Assembly (NCBI GenBank): GCA_963838205.1
Contig: CAWIQF010000003.1
Location: forward strand, 1-64,000
Source: CAIVVT01 sp963838205
GTDB taxonomy: Bacteria; Acidobacteriota; Terriglobia; Bryobacterales; Bryobacteraceae
Direction of reading: 5' to 3'
Length of the DNA: 64,000 nt
Part shown: positions 1-9,498 of the stretch, one piece after another
Position numbering within the stretch: position 1 is the stretch's first letter
Layout of the letters: each line of letters begins with the position of its first letter
Made by a program: the position numbers and the translations under genes
The notes under the pieces: generated by a model
The model's database searches: none
Told to the model about the DNA's origin: nothing
Seen by the model: only the letters and a program-made list of their open reading frames with translations

Positions 1-2
1 GC

Positions 3-637
3 GGCGGCGGCGGGCAGTCGCAGGACCTCGTAGTGTTCATTCCGGCGACGGTCTACAACCGGCTCTTCGGCCCGCAGCAGAGCATGCTGCTGTTCGCCCG
101 GGCCCGGCCGGGCAACGGTCTGAGTCTCGACCAGGCGCTGGAGTTGACGCGCGTGGCGCTGCGCAGCCATTTCAAGACGCGGCCCGGCCGGGACGACAAT
201 TTCGACATGCTGACGCCGGACGCAATCCGCGAATTTATCGGACGCGTGATCGGGCTGATCAGCGCGGCGGTGGTGCCGATCACGGCGATCTCGCTGGTGG
301 TGGGCGGCATCGTAATTATGAACATCATGCTGGTGAGCGTGACCGAGCGCACCAAGGAGATCGGCTTGCGAAAGTCGCTGGGCGCGCGGCATAGCGACCT
401 GATGATGCAGTTCCTGATGGAGGCGGTGTTCCTGTCGGCATTCGGCGGCGCGACCGGCCTGGGCCTGGGCTTCGTGATCACCAGGATCGCCGAGCAATTC
501 GCGGGCTTTCCGCTCAGCGTGAGCCCGTTCTACATCTTCCTCGCGCTGTTCGTATCGTCGGCGGTGGGGGTCGTGTCGGGCTGGTACCCGGCCGCGCGGG
601 CGGCGCGCATGGACCCGGTGGAGGCGCTGCGGGCGGA

Positions 638-641
<4 letters not shown>
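3..641 (+). CDS. MacB-type ABC transporter permease, 5'-truncated by window edge
   Basis: This is the C-terminal 212 codons of a FtsX/MacB-like permease; the reading frame is open from base 3, so the true start lies upstream. The visible part holds a periplasmic tail, a transmembrane segment with MNIMLVSVTERTKEIGLRKS, two more hydrophobic segments and the terminal AARMDPVEALRAE motif typical of the family. These permeases work with an ABC ATPase and a membrane-fusion protein to export macrolides, lipoproteins or peptides. The stop overlaps the next permease start by four bases (ATGA), so the two are translationally coupled and probably form a heterodimer. The substrate cannot be inferred. Confidence 0.85.
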
Positions 642-1900
<1,259 letters not shown>

Positions 1901-1909
1901 GCCGCGCCG

Positions 1910-2458
1910 CTACTCGGGCCGCGTAATTTTGTGATGCTCCGCCACCTCGCGCAGGAAGCGTAGAATCATGTCCGAGTGGTAGTTGCGCGAGGCCTCGAGC
2001 TCGCCCTGGTTGGTGTTGCCGATCGAGGAGCCGTTGGCAGCCAGAAACGCGGCCGCGGGAATGCCCTTGTCCAGGTTCACGCCGAGCCGCTGGGCCAGGT
2101 CGGTGTTCTTGTCGAACCGGCCCAGGTCGACGGCAACGACTTCGAAGTGCGCCCGCACGTAGGCCCGCGTCTCGGGCTCGTCCAGCAGCCGGTGCAGCAC
2201 GATGCAGTCCGGGCACCAGTTGGCGCCGAAGATCACCATCACGCCCTTCTTCGCCGCGCGGGCGCGCGCCTGCGCCGTCGCCAGATCCTTGTTCGCATCG
2301 GCCGCGGGATTATACGGCTGAGGACGTTGTTCGGCAGCCTGAGCCGTGGCCGGCTTGGCCCATTGCGCGTAGGCGCATCCAGCGGCGGCGAGGCTCGCGG
2401 CGAGCACCACGACGGCGCCGTGTCGCAGTCGTTGTTTATAAGTCTGAATGCGGGTCAT
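1910..2458 (-). CDS. Thioredoxin-fold lipoprotein/secreted protein
   Basis: A 182-aa protein with an N-terminal export signal (hydrophobic run then AAAGCAYAQ, compatible with a lipobox around Cys) and a thioredoxin-like domain. The redox motif is WCPDC within GANWCPDCIVLHRLL. Such proteins act in the periplasm or on the membrane in disulfide reduction or heme/cofactor maturation; the exact role is unknown. A longer frame continues to 2680, but the ATG at 2458 has an ideal AGGAGG at 2463-2468 and is followed directly by a signal peptide, so I chose it. It is the gene nearest the riboflavin synthase gene, on the same strand with a 92-base gap. Confidence 0.8.
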   Translation of the reverse strand: MTRIQTYKQRLRHGAVVVLAASLAAAGCAYAQWAKPATAQAAEQRPQPYNPAADANKDLATAQARARAAKKGVMVIFGANWCPDCIVLHRLLDEPETRAYVRAHFEVVAVDLGRFDKNTDLAQRLGVNLDKGIPAAAFLAANGSSIGNTNQGELEASRNYHSDMILRFLREVAEHHKITRPE

Positions 2459-2550
2459 GAGGCCTCCTGAAAAGTGCGTTGCCCGGTCGCGCGAAGCGAA
2501 TAGCAGCAGCGCGGTTGCGGTATCTTCCAGTGTGCCATCGCCGCGGCGGC

Positions 2551-3195
2551 TCAGTAGCCTTGCTCGCGCAGGCCCGCTTCGGTGAGCCGCGGTTTGCGGA
2601 GGTCGAGCGCGCCCAGCATCTTCTCGACGTACTTCGCCAGCACGTCGGTTTCGAGGTTCACCGCATCGCCCGCGCGGCACGCGCGCAGGTTAGTGTTAGC
2701 CCACGTGTGCGGGACCACGGTGACGCTCATGATGCCGCCTTCGATTTCGGCCACGGTGAGGCTGATGCCGTCGATGGCCACCGAGCCTTTGTAAACGAAG
2801 TAGCGGTCCAGTTCGGCCGGCACTTTCACCCGCAGCCAGTAATTCTCGCCACCCAGCGGCTCGATCGAAAGCACCTCGCCGGTGCCGTCCACGTGGCCCT
2901 GGACGATGTGGCCGCCAAGGCGCGCGCCGGCTTGCAGAGCGCGTTCGAGATTGACGGGACTGCCCGGCCGCAGAGCGCCGAGACTCGAGCGGCGCAGGGT
3001 TTCGGGCGCGACGTCGGCGCCGAATGTCGATGGCTGCGGATCGACGACGGTCAGGCAAACGCCGTTGACCGAGACGCTGTCGCCCGCGCGCAGGCCGGTC
3101 GAAACCAGCGGCGCGCGGACCGTCAGCCGGTTGCCGGTGGCGCGCGGCTCCAGGCGTTCGACCGCGCCGAGTTCTTCGATGATGCCCGTGAACAT
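2551..3195 (-). CDS. ribE: Riboflavin synthase, alpha subunit
   Basis: A 214-aa protein starting MFTGIIEELG, the classic N-terminus of riboflavin synthase. It has two tandem lumazine-binding beta-barrel repeats (about 1-95 and 96-195); each carries the family pattern, for example GDSVSVNGVCLTV in the first and GSVAIDGISLTV in the second. It dismutates two 6,7-dimethyl-8-ribityllumazine molecules to riboflavin in the cytosol. It is not adjacent to ribD, which lies about 5 kb away, so the pathway is split in this genome. Length and motifs are complete. Confidence 0.95.
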   Translation of the reverse strand: MFTGIIEELGAVERLEPRATGNRLTVRAPLVSTGLRAGDSVSVNGVCLTVVDPQPSTFGADVAPETLRRSSLGALRPGSPVNLERALQAGARLGGHIVQGHVDGTGEVLSIEPLGGENYWLRVKVPAELDRYFVYKGSVAIDGISLTVAEIEGGIMSVTVVPHTWANTNLRACRAGDAVNLETDVLAKYVEKMLGALDLRKPRLTEAGLREQGY

Positions 3196-3494
3196 GCCTT
3201 TTAGAGTCCAGTCTGCAATGGTGCGGTTAAGTCGTGCCTAGTAATTTGCAGGAACACAGCCAATCTCGCGCAAACCCTTTCCCTGCTTTAGATTACAACG
3301 GCTGTCAAGGCCCATGCGGCGTCTGTGCGCCGCAGCCGCGCCGAACCCTTTACATTTCTTTACGCCCAACTCGTAACGCTTTTGTTCCTGGGCCGTTATC
3401 TATAGCAGGGAGTGGTGAGCGCCGGCCGGCTCCCACGACCAGGAACTTGTACTTGTTATTGCACCGGGTCGAATCAGGAAAGAAGAGAAGAATC

Positions 3495-4343
3495 ATGAAG
3501 CTTGAAGTTCACTCGAAACTCGCGGCCGCCTTAATGGCGGCATGCCTTGTTCCGGCGCTGGCTTTTTCGCAGTCGGTTGTGCCGGACGCGCCCGACAATC
3601 AGGCTGGTCCCGCAGGACCTCCCACAACGGTCACCGTCCACGGCCCTGAGGGTCCGGGCATGGACATGCGCATGGACGTGGACGTGCGCCGAGGCCCTGG
3701 CATGGGGATGGAAATGGGTCCTGGTATGGGCATGGGCATGGGCCCCGGAATGGGCATGGAGATGGGCATGCACCGCGGCGGCGGACACGAGATGGGATTG
3801 GAATGGGCGATCAACAACCCCAAGCTGCGCGAGCAACTCCTGATCACGCCCGAGCAGGTAGCGAAGATTCGCCAGGAATCGCTGAATTTCCGTAAGGCGG
3901 AGATTCTGTCCCGGGCCGATCTCGAAGTGAAGCGGCTCGAACTCGACAGCCTGTTGGAGGCCGAAACGCCCGACCGGGCCGCGATTGACAAGAGCCTGCG
4001 GGCGGCCAATGCGGCTCAGTTCACGGTCGAAAAAGCGGCCATCGATCACCAACTCGCCGTGCGCGACCTGGTCACGCCCGAACAGCGTAAAAAGCTCGAG
4101 AAGATGCGGGAAGAGTTCCGTCGCCCCGGCGCCGGCCCGGGTGGACCCGGCGGCCCGCGCGGAATGACGCATCCCGGCGGGAATGTGTTTTACATGCGCC
4201 AGGACGGCGGCGGGATGATGCATCCCGGCGCGAACGGAATGATGCGCCCCAACGTGCTGGAAAAGAGGATCATCGTGCGCTCTGACGAGGCGACCGCCGT
4301 ACCTGCCCCGCCACCGCCGCCGCCGGCACCGCCGCAGCAGTAA
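3495..4343 (+). CDS. Met-rich Spy/CpxP-like periplasmic protein
   Basis: A 282-aa exported protein: signal peptide (about 1-26, ending LAFSQ), a low-complexity stretch with 14 methionines between residues 56 and 100 in PGMGM/GMEM repeats, then a helical Spy/CpxP-like segment (about 105-210) with two LTPEQ-type motifs (LLITPEQVAKIRQ and LVTPEQRKKLEKM), a second Met/Gly/His-rich tail and a proline run. Spy/CpxP proteins are periplasmic chaperones or metal sensors. The Met-rich arrays suggest copper or silver binding, which is inference. The frame is open from 3234, but the ATG at 3495 starts a clean signal peptide and follows a purine-rich AGGAAAGAAGAGAAG, so I chose it. Confidence 0.75.
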   Translation: MKLEVHSKLAAALMAACLVPALAFSQSVVPDAPDNQAGPAGPPTTVTVHGPEGPGMDMRMDVDVRRGPGMGMEMGPGMGMGMGPGMGMEMGMHRGGGHEMGLEWAINNPKLREQLLITPEQVAKIRQESLNFRKAEILSRADLEVKRLELDSLLEAETPDRAAIDKSLRAANAAQFTVEKAAIDHQLAVRDLVTPEQRKKLEKMREEFRRPGAGPGGPGGPRGMTHPGGNVFYMRQDGGGMMHPGANGMMRPNVLEKRIIVRSDEATAVPAPPPPPPAPPQQ

Positions 4344-4394
4344 GAGCCCGTTGACTCGGCTGCCGTGGCGCAGCCATTCCGTCCGGCTTAAGAT

Positions 4395-4429
4395 GGCCCG
4401 CGCCCGGTTACTCCGACCGGGCGTGGGCC
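4395..4429 (+). terminator. Strong GC hairpin after the Spy-like gene
   Basis: A 14-base arm GGCCCGCGCCCGGT pairs with ACCGGGCGTGGGCC (one G-T wobble) around a 7-base loop, 52 bases after the Spy-like stop. The downstream tract is only weakly T-rich (TAGTTT), so termination is likely but not textbook. Confidence 0.5.
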
Positions 4430-4616
4430 GCAGCATAGTTTCCCACGACCGCCTCGCGGGACGTGCCTACGGGACAGCCTTATCTCGCCTCTTGCGAGTT
4501 AACGAAGGGAGGGTGCCCCATAAGCGTTAACTTAAGGCTATGATCGACGGGCAATGCCGCCGGCGATGATACTGAGATTGCCAAACAACAAGACCATCCA
4601 GTGAAGGGATAAAAAC

Positions 4617-5012
4617 ATGGACATCCAGAGAATAGGCTCGCAACCTTCCATGAAGGGACCGTCAGAGTGGTTCACTGGCCTAGTGCGGATCGATCCGCTC
4701 TTTCAGGCGCCTGATCCGGCGCTGGTTCAAGGGGCCAGCGTCACTTTCGAACCCGGTGCGCGCACCGCATGGCATACGCATCCCCTTGGTCAGACCCTCA
4801 TCGTGACGGCGGGCTGTGGCTGGGTGCAGCGGGAGGGCGGACCCATCGAGGAGATCCGGCCCGGCGATGTGGTTTGGTTCTCTCCCGGCGAGAGGCACTG
4901 GCACGGGGCCACGCCGACAACGGCCATGACACATATTGCTATTCAGGAAAAGCTCGGTGGTAAGGTCGTTGACTGGATGGAACAGGTCAGTGATGAGCAG
5001 TACCGGAAGTAA
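4617..5012 (+). CDS. Cupin-domain protein
   Basis: A 131-aa single-domain cupin. The metal-binding motif 1 is visible as WHTHPLGQ (His residues with a downstream Gln) and motif 2 as PGDVVWFSPGERHWHGA. Small cupins of this kind include quercetinase-like dioxygenases, isomerases and carboxymuconolactone-associated proteins. Nothing nearby fixes the substrate. The start has a reasonable AGGGA ribosome site at about 4603-4607. It stands alone, with terminator-like sequence upstream and the hairpin cluster downstream. Confidence 0.8.
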   Translation: MDIQRIGSQPSMKGPSEWFTGLVRIDPLFQAPDPALVQGASVTFEPGARTAWHTHPLGQTLIVTAGCGWVQREGGPIEEIRPGDVVWFSPGERHWHGATPTTAMTHIAIQEKLGGKVVDWMEQVSDEQYRK

Positions 5013-5161
5013 TCAGCGCCACGGGCTCTCTGTAGCCATGTTCCCAAAAGGGTAAGTTTCGGGAGGATGGGCCGACCGTACTGCTGGCGCGTGATAGGGA
5101 CAGGCGGCGCGTGATTGCGGGCAAGTCTGGCGCCGCGGATTGAGCCGGGTGAGAGGTGGAA

Positions 5162-5289
5162 AACCGAAAGGGTCTTTCGGTTATTGTCTGTAACTCATTG
5201 ATTCCACGACTACGAAACCGTAACCCCTTACGGTTTCCCGGTCTGCGAGCGAGCGCCGCCCGGCGGCGCCGCATCGGAGGCGAGCCTCC
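5162..5289. other. Cluster of perfect hairpins upstream of the ATPase/TOPRIM pair
   Basis: The 380-base gap 5013-5392 has no convincing gene but several perfect inverted repeats: AACCGAAAG/CTTTCGGTT (5162-5182, 3-base loop), GAAACCGTAA/TTACGGTTTC (5214-5237, CCCC loop) and GGAGGC/GCCTCC (5276-5289, 2-base loop), plus a GCCGCC/GGCGGC pairing near 5255-5267. The first may terminate the cupin transcript. The others are too closely packed for simple terminators and could form a structured leader RNA or operators for the downstream operon. Confidence 0.45.
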
Positions 5290-5392
5290 GCGCCCGGTAG
5301 CGGGTCCGCACACTGACGATCCCAGGCTGCGGGTCGCCGACTACGCCCCCGGGCGGAGAAATCGATTCAGGCCGCGTGTAGAATTGAATTGG

Positions 5393-6499
5393 ATGCTGAC
5401 CCGGCTCTATCTCGACAATTTCAAGTGCTTCGTGAACTTCGAGCACAGACCAGCCCGCAAGGAACTCATCCTCGGCCGCAATGGGTCGGGCAAGTCCTCT
5501 TTGCTGGATGCCGTATTGCTGCTGCGACAGTTTATCGCGAAGGGCGATGTTTTTGACGATTACTTCATATTGGCTCAACGGACGCGTTGGCTGGACCAAC
5601 GCCAGATAACCGGCGAACTTGACGCGGAGTTGGGCGGGGGGAAATACGTCTACAAATTAGTGATTGAGCCTTGGGGAGAACCGCCACGGCCGCGGGTTGT
5701 GTCGGAAACCGTTCATCTCGACGGAAAGCCCATCTTTGAATTCACAAACGGTGAGGTGCATCTTTTCAACGACCGGTTCGAACATAAGGTCACCTACGAA
5801 TTTGACTGGCACCGTTCTGCCCTGGCGACGATCGTGCCGAGGAGGGACAATCAGTCGCTGACGCGGTTTAAGCTCTGGATTGGCAATCTCTACTGCTTTC
5901 GCCTCAACCCGTTTGGGATGGGAGCGCGTGCGGAAGGGGAAAACCTCTACCCGAACGTTAACCTTTCGAATATCGCTGCGTGGTACCGGCATCTGGTTCA
6001 GGCCGACCCCAAGCAGAACGCCGCCCTGCTAAGAAGCTTGCGCGAGTCTCTCGATGGCTTCAACTTCCTTCAATTGGAGTCTGCGGGAGAGAATGTGCGC
6101 TTGCTAGTTGCTGAGTTCGGCCAGGGCGGTGGCAAGGCCAGCAAGTTCTCCTTCAACGAGTTGTCCGATGGCCAGCGATGTCTGATCGCGCTATATACAA
6201 TTCTGCATTTCGTACTGGCGAAGGGTGGCACGGTCATTCTTGATGAGCCCGACAATTTCCTGTCTCTCCGTGAGATTCAGCCGTGGCTCCTGGCGGTAGA
6301 TGACACCATTGAGGAAAGCCGCGGACAGGTACTAATGATTTCGCACCACCCGGAAATCATCAATCAATGGGCGCCGACGGGCGGCGTCCAATTATATCGA
6401 GACGGGATTGGGCCCGTTCGCGTCGATAAGTTTCCGAAAGATTCTGCAAGCTGCCTGCTCCCCTCAGAATTGATCGCACGGGGATGGGAACGTGAGTAA
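5393..6499 (+). CDS. AAA/ABC-type ATPase, candidate defence effector subunit
   Basis: A 368-aa SMC/ABC-like ATPase of the OLD/AAA_15/AAA_21 group. Walker A is GRNGSGKSS (residues 28-36), the ABC-like signature is FNELSDGQRCLIALYTIL, Walker B is GGTVILDEPDNF and the switch histidine is in MISHHPEI. The domain order (N-terminal P-loop, insertion, C-terminal signature/Walker B) matches ATPases of OLD and PARIS-type systems. The stop overlaps the next gene by eight bases. The frame is open from 5156, but that part spans the hairpin cluster and looks noncoding. The ATG at 5393 begins the typical MLTRLYLDNFKCF N-terminus. It lacks a Shine-Dalgarno site, and a TAGAAT at 5379-5384 would put transcription start almost on the ATG. 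Confidence 0.75.
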   Translation: MLTRLYLDNFKCFVNFEHRPARKELILGRNGSGKSSLLDAVLLLRQFIAKGDVFDDYFILAQRTRWLDQRQITGELDAELGGGKYVYKLVIEPWGEPPRPRVVSETVHLDGKPIFEFTNGEVHLFNDRFEHKVTYEFDWHRSALATIVPRRDNQSLTRFKLWIGNLYCFRLNPFGMGARAEGENLYPNVNLSNIAAWYRHLVQADPKQNAALLRSLRESLDGFNFLQLESAGENVRLLVAEFGQGGGKASKFSFNELSDGQRCLIALYTILHFVLAKGGTVILDEPDNFLSLREIQPWLLAVDDTIEESRGQVLMISHHPEIINQWAPTGGVQLYRDGIGPVRVDKFPKDSASCLLPSELIARGWERE

Positions 6500-7037
6500 G
6501 CCCTCGCTGGTCATAGTCCTCGCCGAGGACGAGCGGCACCAACGGTTCGTCCGTCATTTTCTTTACCAAAAGGGCCTCTCGACCCATCAAATCCGGATGG
6601 AACCCCTGCCGAGCGGCAAAGGCTGCGGAGAGCAATGGGTACGTGAACGGTATCCGACAACGGTCAAGGCCTACCGTGAGAGATCGGCGCGGGCGAGAAC
6701 TGCTCTCGTTGCCGTGATTGACGCTGATACCTGCGACGCTGACAGACGTGGGCGCCAACTTCGCGAGGCTCTTACACAACTTGGGCTACCTGACCGTTCG
6801 GGCGACGAGGCGATCACTCATTTTGTTCCGAAGCGAAACATCGAGACCTGGGTGCTCTTTCTTGACGGCAGATCAGTTGACGAAGATAAGGATTACAGCC
6901 TGGATCCTGATGTAGATCAACTGATCAGGCCCGGAGCTGTCGCATTCTTCGATATGAGTCGCGTGAATGCCGCGCCCCGGTCGAATTGTATTGCTTCATT
7001 GTTAGCCGCAATCCCGGAAGCGAGGCGGCTTGAATAG
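6492..7037 (+). CDS. TOPRIM-like protein paired with the upstream ATPase
   Basis: A 181-aa protein with features of a small TOPRIM domain: an N-terminal beta strand with an acidic residue (VIVLAEDERHQRF, about residues 7-19) and an IDAD (DxD) motif near residue 77 (VAVIDADTCDAD). A conserved-looking FVPKRNIETW follows near residue 117. In OLD and PARIS-type systems the TOPRIM part is a nuclease controlled by the partner ATPase. Here ATPase and TOPRIM are separate genes overlapping by eight bases, which implies coupled translation and a complex. The family assignment is by motif reading only. A DUF4276/DUF4435-like or uncharacterised TOPRIM family is possible. Confidence 0.6.
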   Translation: MSKPSLVIVLAEDERHQRFVRHFLYQKGLSTHQIRMEPLPSGKGCGEQWVRERYPTTVKAYRERSARARTALVAVIDADTCDADRRGRQLREALTQLGLPDRSGDEAITHFVPKRNIETWVLFLDGRSVDEDKDYSLDPDVDQLIRPGAVAFFDMSRVNAAPRSNCIASLLAAIPEARRLE

Positions 7038-7183
7038 CCCTTCCAGGCCCTCAGAACCGCGCTTGGAGTAAGTCCTGGCCGGCTAACGCCCAAACCGCCG
7101 TGGTCAGTCACAGCGGTAAGAGGCGTCTGACAGATGGCTTGGGCTTTTCAAACCCATTATTCACCGTCCCCAGTCCCACCCGG

Positions 7184-8314
7184 TCAGGCGCGCGGGGCGG
7201 ATGCGGCCTCTGCCTGGGCTCGTACGACCGTGGCTTCGACGGCGAATTCGTCGGGCGTGATGACGTGCAGTGACAGGTCGCGCAGGCGGATGGCGTCGAC
7301 GCGGCGGCGGCGGCCGATGCCGCCGGCGACCGGCAGCGACTGCAGGCCGCCCAGGATTTTGGGCGCGTAGTAGAAGTAGATGCGGTCGGCGACGCCGCCC
7401 TCGAGCGCCGCCCAGTTGACCTTGCTGCCGGCCTCGATCATCAGCGACAGGTACTTACGCTCGGCCAGCGCCGCGACGACGGCGTGCATGTCGGTCTGGC
7501 CGCCGGGACGGTCGGCCACCAGCACCTCGACGCCGCGCTCTTCGAGCAGTTTGCGGCGCGCGGCCGAAGCGACCGATGTGCAGACGGCGAGCAAGTCTCC
7601 GCGGCAGCTTTCGACCATGCGCGACTGCAGCGGCAGGCGCAGTTGCGAGTCGAGGACGATGCGCAGCAGGGGGCGCGAACGCTCCAGGCCGCTGCGGTCG
7701 GTGAGCAGGCAGTCGTCGGCCAGCACGGTGCCGATGCCGGTCATGATCGCGTCGTGCAAGTGCCGCATCTGCTGCACGTGGGCGCGCGCCTTTTCCGACG
7801 TGATCCAGCCCGAGTTATCTTCGGGCGCCGCGATCTTGCCATCCAGCGTGAGCGCCGATTTCAGCGTGACCAGCGGGCGGCCGGTGCGCATGAAATGGAA
7901 GAACGCGCGGTTCAGCGCCTCGGCCTCGTGGGCCAGCGCAGGGTCGATCTCGACCTCCACGCCGCCCGCGCCGAGCAGCGCGAAACCGCGGCCCGCGACC
8001 AGCGGGTTGGGATCCTGGTGGATCGCCACCACGCGCGCCACGCCGGCCCGGACGAGGGCCTCGGCGCACGGTCCGGTGCGGCCCTGGTGGGAGCAGGGTT
8101 CGAGATTGATGTACAGCGTCGCGCCGCGGGCACGCTCGCCGGCGTCGTCGAGAGCGACGATTTCGGCGTGCCGCGCGCCCGTCCAGGTGTGAAAGCCGCG
8201 CCCGACCACTTCGCCGTCGCGGACCAGGATCGCGCCGACGTTGGGATTGGGCGACGTGCGGCCGAGGCCCTGCCGGGCGAGTTCGAGGACTTCCGCCAGG
8301 TAGTGGGTGTTCAT
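7184..8314 (-). CDS. ribD: Bifunctional pyrimidine deaminase/reductase of riboflavin synthesis
   Basis: A 376-aa RibD. The N-terminal deaminase domain (about 1-145) carries the zinc site HAE (His49, Glu51) and PCSHQGRTGPC (Cys74, Cys83). The C-terminal reductase domain (about 150-365) starts RPLVTLKSALTLDGKIA and binds NADPH. It converts diaminohydroxyribosylaminopyrimidine phosphate to the ribitylamino-uracil phosphate. The frame runs upstream to 8821 but that part is a shadow of ftsY. The ATG at 8314 overlaps the ftsY stop by ATGA, so ribD is translated from the ftsY transcript. Confidence 0.93.
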   Translation of the reverse strand: MNTHYLAEVLELARQGLGRTSPNPNVGAILVRDGEVVGRGFHTWTGARHAEIVALDDAGERARGATLYINLEPCSHQGRTGPCAEALVRAGVARVVAIHQDPNPLVAGRGFALLGAGGVEVEIDPALAHEAEALNRAFFHFMRTGRPLVTLKSALTLDGKIAAPEDNSGWITSEKARAHVQQMRHLHDAIMTGIGTVLADDCLLTDRSGLERSRPLLRIVLDSQLRLPLQSRMVESCRGDLLAVCTSVASAARRKLLEERGVEVLVADRPGGQTDMHAVVAALAERKYLSLMIEAGSKVNWAALEGGVADRIYFYYAPKILGGLQSLPVAGGIGRRRRVDAIRLRDLSLHVITPDEFAVEATVVRAQAEAASAPRA

Positions 8315-9297
8315 GGTTCGAAGAGCGATTCGATGAAGCGTTCGGGGTCGAACGGCAGCAGGTCGTCGGCCTGCTCGCCCACGCCGATGAAGCGGATGGG
8401 CAGGTTCAGCTCGCGCGTGATGGCGACGACGATGCCGCCCTTGGCCGTGCCGTCGAGCTTGGTCAGAATCAGGCCCGTGACGCCGGCCGAGGCGGTGAAC
8501 TTGCGGGCCTGTTCGAGGCCGTTCTGGCCCGTGGTCGCGTCCAGCACGAGCCACACTTCGTGGGGCGCGCCAGCCACCACGCGGCTGGCGGTGCGGCGCA
8601 TCTTTTCCAGCTCCGCCATAAGGTTGTCCTTGGTGTGCAGACGGCCCGCGGTGTCGGCCACAAGGACGTCGATCTGGCGCGCCCGGGCGGCGTGAATGGC
8701 ATCGAAAACCACGGCGCTCGGGTCGGCGCCCTGGCCCTGGGCGATCACCTCGGTGGCCGTGCGTCCGCCCCACACCTGAAGCTGTTCGATGGCCGCGGCG
8801 CGGAACGTGTCCGCCGCGCACAGCAGGACGCTCTTGCCGGCGCTCTTGAAACGGGCGGCGAGTTTGCCGGCGGTGGTGGTCTTGCCCGAACCGTTCACAC
8901 CCACCAGCAGGATCACGGTCGGAGGCTCGGCGGCGTACTGGAAGGGCCTCTCCGAGCTTTCGAGAACGCCCAGCAGGTGCTCGCGGATCAGATTCCGCAG
9001 CTCGGCCGGATCGTTCACCTGCTTGCGGTCCACTCTCTGGCGGATGCTTTCGAGAATCTCACCGGCCGTGCTGACGCCGATGTCGGCCGCGATGAGAGTG
9101 TACTCGAGTTCCTCGAGCAGCTCGGCGTCGATTTCCTTGCGTCCCTGGAGGACGTCTTCCACCTTATCGACGAGCCCGGCGCGGGTCTTCTGAATGCCCT
9201 GCTTCAACCGCTCCAGCAGGCTCAGAGGCGGGCCCGCCGCGGCGTCCGCGGCTGGCGCCGGCGGCGGTGACGGAGATCCGAAAAGAGATTTGAACAT
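8311..9297 (-). CDS. ftsY: Signal recognition particle receptor FtsY
   Basis: A 328-aa SRP-type GTPase. A short acidic/proline-rich N-terminus (1-25) precedes the N-domain helices (about 25-115). The G-domain shows G1 GVNGSGKTT (133-141), DTAGRLHTKDNLMAELEKM and TKLDGTAKGG. It docks ribosome-nascent chain-SRP complexes at the inner membrane for co-translational insertion. The short N-terminal extension resembles FtsY of non-enteric bacteria. It is the first gene of an ftsY-ribD pair. The 11-bp-period repeat array lies 109-196 bases upstream of its start. Confidence 0.95.
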   Translation of the reverse strand: MFKSLFGSPSPPPAPAADAAAGPPLSLLERLKQGIQKTRAGLVDKVEDVLQGRKEIDAELLEELEYTLIAADIGVSTAGEILESIRQRVDRKQVNDPAELRNLIREHLLGVLESSERPFQYAAEPPTVILLVGVNGSGKTTTAGKLAARFKSAGKSVLLCAADTFRAAAIEQLQVWGGRTATEVIAQGQGADPSAVVFDAIHAARARQIDVLVADTAGRLHTKDNLMAELEKMRRTASRVVAGAPHEVWLVLDATTGQNGLEQARKFTASAGVTGLILTKLDGTAKGGIVVAITRELNLPIRFIGVGEQADDLLPFDPERFIESLFEP

Positions 9298-9405
9298 GGC
9301 TTGAAGATGGAACGATGCGTCTGCTCCTCAATTGTAGCGGTCCGCGGAGGGCCGGCTGTGCGGCGCGCGAAGCTGGCGGGCCGCGGCGCGGGAAAACCAC
9401 GATTG

Positions 9406-9493
9406 CACCGCAAAAACACCGTGGCTTCGCGGTGAGTTCATGGTGATTTCATGGTGAAAACATGGTGGCCGCATGGTGAAAACACGGTGCGGA
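9406..9493. repeat. 11-bp-period array of CACSGTG-like heptamers (copy 1)
   Basis: Eight heptamers start at 9406, 9417, 9428, 9439, 9450, 9461, 9472 and 9483, exactly 11 bases apart: CACCGCA, CACCGTG, CGCGGTG, CATGGTG (four times) and CACGGTG. The four bases between them vary (AAAA, GCTT, AGTT, ATTT, GCCG, CGGA). CACSGTG is a palindrome with an odd centre. The 11-base period is not a multiple of three and no frame crosses the array, so it is noncoding. It lies between yjbQ and ftsY. A second array of the same design is at 53121-53215. Confidence 0.8.
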
Positions 9494-9498
9494 CCGCT

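Noticed and set aside
3442..3473. Possible sigma-E-type promoter (GGAACTT ... TCGAA) before the Spy-like gene
   Set aside because: The spacer is 20 bases, longer than the 15-19 usual for this class, and no second support was found.
9406..9493. CRISPR-like array
   Set aside because: Units are only 7 bases with 4-base gaps; no cas genes are nearby.
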